A DNA stretch of 53,882 bases, taken from the NCBI GenBank assembly GCA_029558905.1, contig JAKQCX010000026.1, positions 1 to 53,882 of the forward strand, given 5' to 3'. Below the pieces are notes generated by a model. It had not been told where the DNA came from. It was given only the letters and a program-made list of their open reading frames with translations, and did no database searches. The position numbers and the translations under genes are program-made. Origin of the DNA: Pseudomonadota bacterium. GTDB lineage: Bacteria; Pseudomonadota; Gammaproteobacteria; Burkholderiales; Thiobacillaceae. This document shows, one piece after another, positions 53,797-53,882 of the stretch (position 1 is its first letter; each line of letters starts with the position of its first letter).

Positions 53797-53882
53797 GCCC
53801 CGCATGCGGGGCCTACCGGGCGGGCGCGATCGGGTGGTCATCGAAGGACTCCGGTAAGGTTTGGGTAGCGACACTCAACCCG
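53743..53882. mobile_element. Left end of an insertion sequence (IS256-like), running off the window
   Basis: Csm5 similarity stops abruptly near 53742. The new sequence begins GGCAGTGTCCCACCAAGTGG, which resembles terminal repeats of IS256-type elements, and then has a 32-base perfect palindrome at 53789-53820 (arms CCCGGTAGGCCCCGCA and its complement) and non-coding leader-like sequence with no start codon yet. The transposase gene and right end are off the window, so the family assignment, target duplication and orientation are not proven. Confidence 0.55.

Overview
The window reads as about 54 kb of chromosome from a GC-rich proteobacterium, most likely a gammaproteobacterium. The pointers are a gltA-sdhE-sdhBADC block, H-NS, ExeA/ExeB (GspA/GspB), Rof, an RF2 gene with a programmed frameshift and a sigma-32 type promoter on grpE-dnaK-dnaJ. 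Several families of short palindromic repeats are scattered through it. No species can be named from the sequence alone.

Layout. (1) 1-2.6 kb, minus strand: the start of a TRAP transporter binding protein, then serA and serC. Base and codon use change abruptly inside serC, so the left edge may be a chimeric join or a recombined segment. (2) 2.7-18.2 kb: housekeeping genes (ubiB, a helical protein of unknown function, an NlpC/P60 peptidase, a kinase fusion, a large hybrid histidine kinase, serS, gspB-gspA, a YbdG-like MscS channel, a CBS protein, an L,D-transpeptidase, tadA, hns). (3) 18.2-27.2 kb, minus strand: a respiratory block read as HTH-ferredoxin-reductase fusion, sdhCDAB, sdhE, gltA, sucA. 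(4) 27.4-33.7 kb, minus strand: tRNA-Val, HAD phosphatase, Rieske protein, sppA and rof, then grpE-dnaK-dnaJ behind a near-consensus heat-shock promoter. (5) 33.8-45.4 kb, plus strand: gltX, a glutathione S-transferase-like protein, prfB, tkt, lysS, then moxR, a 0.5 kb tandem-repeat spacer, a DUF58 protein and a TgpA-type transglutaminase.

(6) 45.5-53.9 kb, plus strand: a type III-A (Csm) CRISPR-Cas operon. It starts with two CARF proteins: an NE0113-family ring-nuclease-like protein with an apparent C-terminal winged helix, and a Csx2-type CARF-HEPN ribonuclease. cas10, csm2, csm3 and csm4 follow, then a shortened rhuM-like gene fitted between csm4 and csm5 by ATGA overlaps on both sides, then csm5. 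The csm5 frame is cut after about 88 codons by what looks like the end of an insertion sequence. No CRISPR array, cas6, cas1 or cas2 lies in the window.

The accessory interest is concentrated in region 6. A perfect 10-bp palindrome occurs upstream of both the first CARF gene and cas10, which suggests shared regulation. Two copies of a palindromic repeat are translated in frame within cas10. A different repeat sits between csm3 and csm4. The rhuM insertion and the csm5 break suggest an operon undergoing remodelling or decay.
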